From Candidatus Intricatilinea gracilis (GTDB lineage: Bacteria > Pseudomonadota > Gammaproteobacteria > Burkholderiales > Burkholderiaceae_C), in the NCBI GenBank assembly GCA_016702605.1, contig JADJDQ010000021.1, positions 496,001-560,000 of the forward strand: a DNA stretch of 64,000 nucleotides. The letters run 5' to 3'. The position numbers and the translations under genes are program-made. The notes under the pieces are model-generated. The model was given only the letters and a program-made list of their open reading frames with translations, searched no databases and was not told where the DNA came from. Within the stretch, counting starts at the first letter, position 1; every line of letters begins with the position of its first letter. Below, in pieces: positions 62,134 to 64,000 of this stretch.

Positions 62134-63075
62134 TTAGGCAATCGGCGATTCGTTGCCAGTGGCGCTGGGCAAGGCCCAGCCGAGACGACGGGACAGTGCC
62201 AGGCAGCACTCGGCCAAGGCCTTGCCGATGGGGCCGCCGGATCCGGTGTCGAACATCGGGGTCGGGCCGATGGCGGTAAGGCACAACACCAGCGCGCCGG
62301 TGGCGTCGAACACCGGCGCTGCCACGGCACTCACGCCTGAGACGGTGAGGTTGACGGCGACGGCCAGGCCGTCGCGTTGCACCTGGGCGAGCCGTGCCTC
62401 GACCTCGTCGTCGGCCAGGGGCATGGCCAGGCCGGTGGCCCATTCGGCCAACATCAGGCCCTGCACCTCGGCACGCGGGCGGTAGGCGGCGAACAACCAG
62501 CCCGACGCCGTGCCGCTCAGGCTCATCACCGTGCCGTGGCGCATGCTGACGTGCACGGGGCTGGCCGGTTCGGCCACCCGTACGATGGTGGGACCGCGGT
62601 CGCCCCAGACGGCGATGGCCACGGTGTGGCCGAGCTGGCGGGCAAGGTCTTCGATGAGGGGTGTGGCCAGGCGCAGCGGGTCGTATTGCTGCAGGCTGAT
62701 CAGGCCGAGCTGCAGCGCCAGCGGGCCCAGGCCGTACCGGCCGCTGCTGCCGTCCTGCTCGATCAAGCCGAGCTTGCCGAAGCTCACCAGGTAGGGGTGC
62801 GCCTTGGCCGGCGACATGCCGGCCTCACGCGCCAGATCCTTGAGCGCCAGCGGCCGGCCCTGATGCGCCAGCGCCAGCAGCAGCTGCCCACCCACCTCGA
62901 TGCTCTGGATGCCCCGCTGCTCACGCGGCGCCGACCCGTCGGCCATGGCCACGGCCACTGCGGCGGGCTGCGCCGGGCCCACTGCATCGACTGCATCGAC
63001 TGCATCGACCAGCGGCAGGGCAGGGCCGGCAGGTGTGACATCGAGCGGGTCGTCGAGCGGATCGTCGGCTGTCAT
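62134..63075 (-). CDS. IclR-family transcriptional regulator
   Basis: This 313-residue regulator has an N-terminal winged helix (GQLLLALAHQGRPLALKDLAREAGMSPAKAHPYL, of which LALKDLAREAGMS is the recognition helix region). It is followed by an IclR effector domain (~130-290). The first ~50 residues include a 9-nt simple repeat. It is divergent from an MBL gene across a 150-bp region with an FNR-like palindrome and a second palindrome. A GTG at 63093 is the alternative start. Confidence 0.87.
   Translation of the reverse strand: MTADDPLDDPLDVTPAGPALPLVDAVDAVDAVGPAQPAAVAVAMADGSAPREQRGIQSIEVGGQLLLALAHQGRPLALKDLAREAGMSPAKAHPYLVSFGKLGLIEQDGSSGRYGLGPLALQLGLISLQQYDPLRLATPLIEDLARQLGHTVAIAVWGDRGPTIVRVAEPASPVHVSMRHGTVMSLSGTASGWLFAAYRPRAEVQGLMLAEWATGLAMPLADDEVEARLAQVQRDGLAVAVNLTVSGVSAVAAPVFDATGALVLCLTAIGPTPMFDTGSGGPIGKALAECCLALSRRLGWALPSATGNESPIA
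62981..63007. repeat. (ACTGCATCG)3 repeat in the IclR gene
   Basis: Three perfect copies of a 9-nt unit encode DAVDAVDAV in the N-terminal region of the IclR protein. Copy-number changes would stay in frame and alter only the linker. Confidence 0.9.
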
Positions 63076-63125
63076 CGAAGGGCGGGTTTTCACCAGGGTG
63101 AATGAATTGGACGTGGGGGGACGCG

Positions 63126-63139
63126 TTGATTATGATCAA
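63126..63139. promoter_or_regulatory. FNR/ANR-type box in the IclR-MBL divergent promoter
   Basis: TTGAT-TATG-ATCAA matches the FNR consensus TTGAT-N4-ATCAA in all ten positions. It lies 51 nt from the IclR start and 87 nt from the MBL start. A palindrome TTGTTAACAA follows at 63148-63157. Oxygen-responsive control is suggested, though an IclR operator is possible. Confidence 0.55.
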
Positions 63140-63225
63140 ACCGAAGTTTGTTAACAACGAATTGATTAGATTAAGTTGAATGTGTTGAACTCGCCGCCTG
63201 TGTTCAACCCGAACCGCTGGAACGC

Positions 63226-64000
63226 CATGACCACCAAGACCTTTGCCTCCGCCGCCGACCTCGAAGAAAAACAGGTCAGCTTCAACCAGCTCTCGCCGCA
63301 TGCCTGGGCCTACACGGCCGAAGGTGACCCGAACACCGGCATCGTGATCGGCGACGACGCCATCATGGTGATCGACACCCAGGCCACGCCGGTGATGGCG
63401 CAGGACGTGATTCGCCGCATCCGCGAGGTGAGCGACAAACCCATCAAGTACGTGCTGCTGAGCCATTACCACGCAGTGCGGGTGCTGGGTGCCAGCGCCT
63501 ACGAGCCCGAGCACATCATCGCCAGCCAGGATACGTACGACCTGATCGTCGAACGTGGCGAGCAGGACAAGGCCAGCGAGATCGGGCGGTTTCCGCGCCT
63601 GTTCCAGAACGTCGAATCGGTGCCGGCCGGCCTGACCTGGCCGACCCTCACCTTCACCGGCAAGATGACGTTGTGGCTGGGCAAGCTCGAAGTGCAGATC
63701 CTGCAACTCGGGCGTGGTCATACCAAGGGCGACACGGTGGTCTGGCTGCCCGAGGACAAGGTGCTGTTCTCGGGCGACCTGGTCGAGTTCGACGCCACGC
63801 CGTATGCCGGTGACGCCTACTTCACCGACTGGCCGCAGACCCTGGCCAACATTGCCGCGCTGCAACCCGAAAAACTCGTGCCCGGCCGCGGCGCGGCGTT
63901 GATGAACGCCGACGAAGTCAAGGCCGGTCTGGACGGCACGCGCGCCTTCGTGAGTGAGCTGTTCGCCAGCGTCAAGGCCGGTGCGGCCGAAGGCAAGGCG
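63226..64000 (+). CDS. MBL-fold metallo-hydrolase, partial at the window end
   Basis: About 258 codons are visible; the 3' end is beyond the window. The fold is MBL, but the first motif reads HYHAVRVLG, so the aspartate and third histidine of HxHxDH are absent. HTKGDTVVW and FSGDLVEF are kept. I recall this HYHAVR form as a recurring subfamily, so it may be a family trait and not a mutation. The divergent IclR regulator probably controls it. Confidence 0.82.

Overview
This window is high-GC, densely coded DNA that looks like a betaproteobacterium of the order Burkholderiales. My guess is the Comamonadaceae/Rubrivivax-Leptothrix group. The evidence is the gene content: orphan Bug/TctC-type binding proteins, a Burkholderiales-style tandem glycine riboswitch, TupBCA with an Aromatoleum-type tungsten aldehyde oxidoreductase, and a CoxSLM-like molybdenum hydroxylase. 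I see no rRNA, tRNA, CRISPR array, prophage or insertion sequence.

Region 1 (1-7963) is a tungsten module. A TupBCA-type tungstate ABC transporter (the permease is cut by the window edge) is followed by an AOR cluster: the ferredoxin-like AorA, the tungstopterin subunit AorB, the FAD/NAD subunit AorC, a MoaD-like sulfur carrier and a small unknown protein. A ModE-HTH/molybdate-binding-like regulator ends the module. An intrinsic terminator sits between aorB and aorC.

Region 2 (7978-12145, minus strand) is a three-gene unit: a PqqU/YncD-like TonB-dependent receptor, a quinoprotein-associated SoxYZ-like carrier and a metallo-beta-lactamase-fold partner. No quinoprotein dehydrogenase is nearby.

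Region 3 (12461-20620) holds a form-II CoxSLM-like molybdenum hydroxylase with its maturation set (XdhC divergent; MoxR/CoxD, CoxE and CoxG downstream). A strong terminator separates the structural genes from the maturation genes. Both Mo/W enzyme promoters carry a 6-6-6 inverted repeat of the form TAnGCA-N6-TGCnTA.

Region 4 (20746-39553) is mostly housekeeping and accessory genes: a very long class A penicillin-binding protein, OmpW, a GDSL lipoprotein, asparaginase, a hemerythrin protein, a folE-BLUF-DUF429 operon, an MBL hydrolase, a 1116-residue fusion of a membrane Fe-S domain, a ferredoxin and a flavin reductase, UvrD, and a patatin.

Region 5 (39632-41213) is a lower-GC patch with an orphan ORF pair, then a FitAB toxin-antitoxin pair. 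Region 6 (41310-56412) contains guaC, a DMT exporter, two LysR regulators, two orphan TctC proteins, an M20 amidohydrolase, a tandem glycine riboswitch ahead of a DadA-type dehydrogenase, an AlaX editing protein, a DUF5916 protein and a methyltransferase. Region 7 (56683-64000) has an unusual Phd/YefM-CcdB pair, a GGDEF-EAL protein, an S41 protease lipoprotein, a Dyp peroxidase, an IclR regulator and a partial divergent MBL protein. The IclR/MBL intergenic region contains a perfect FNR-type palindrome.
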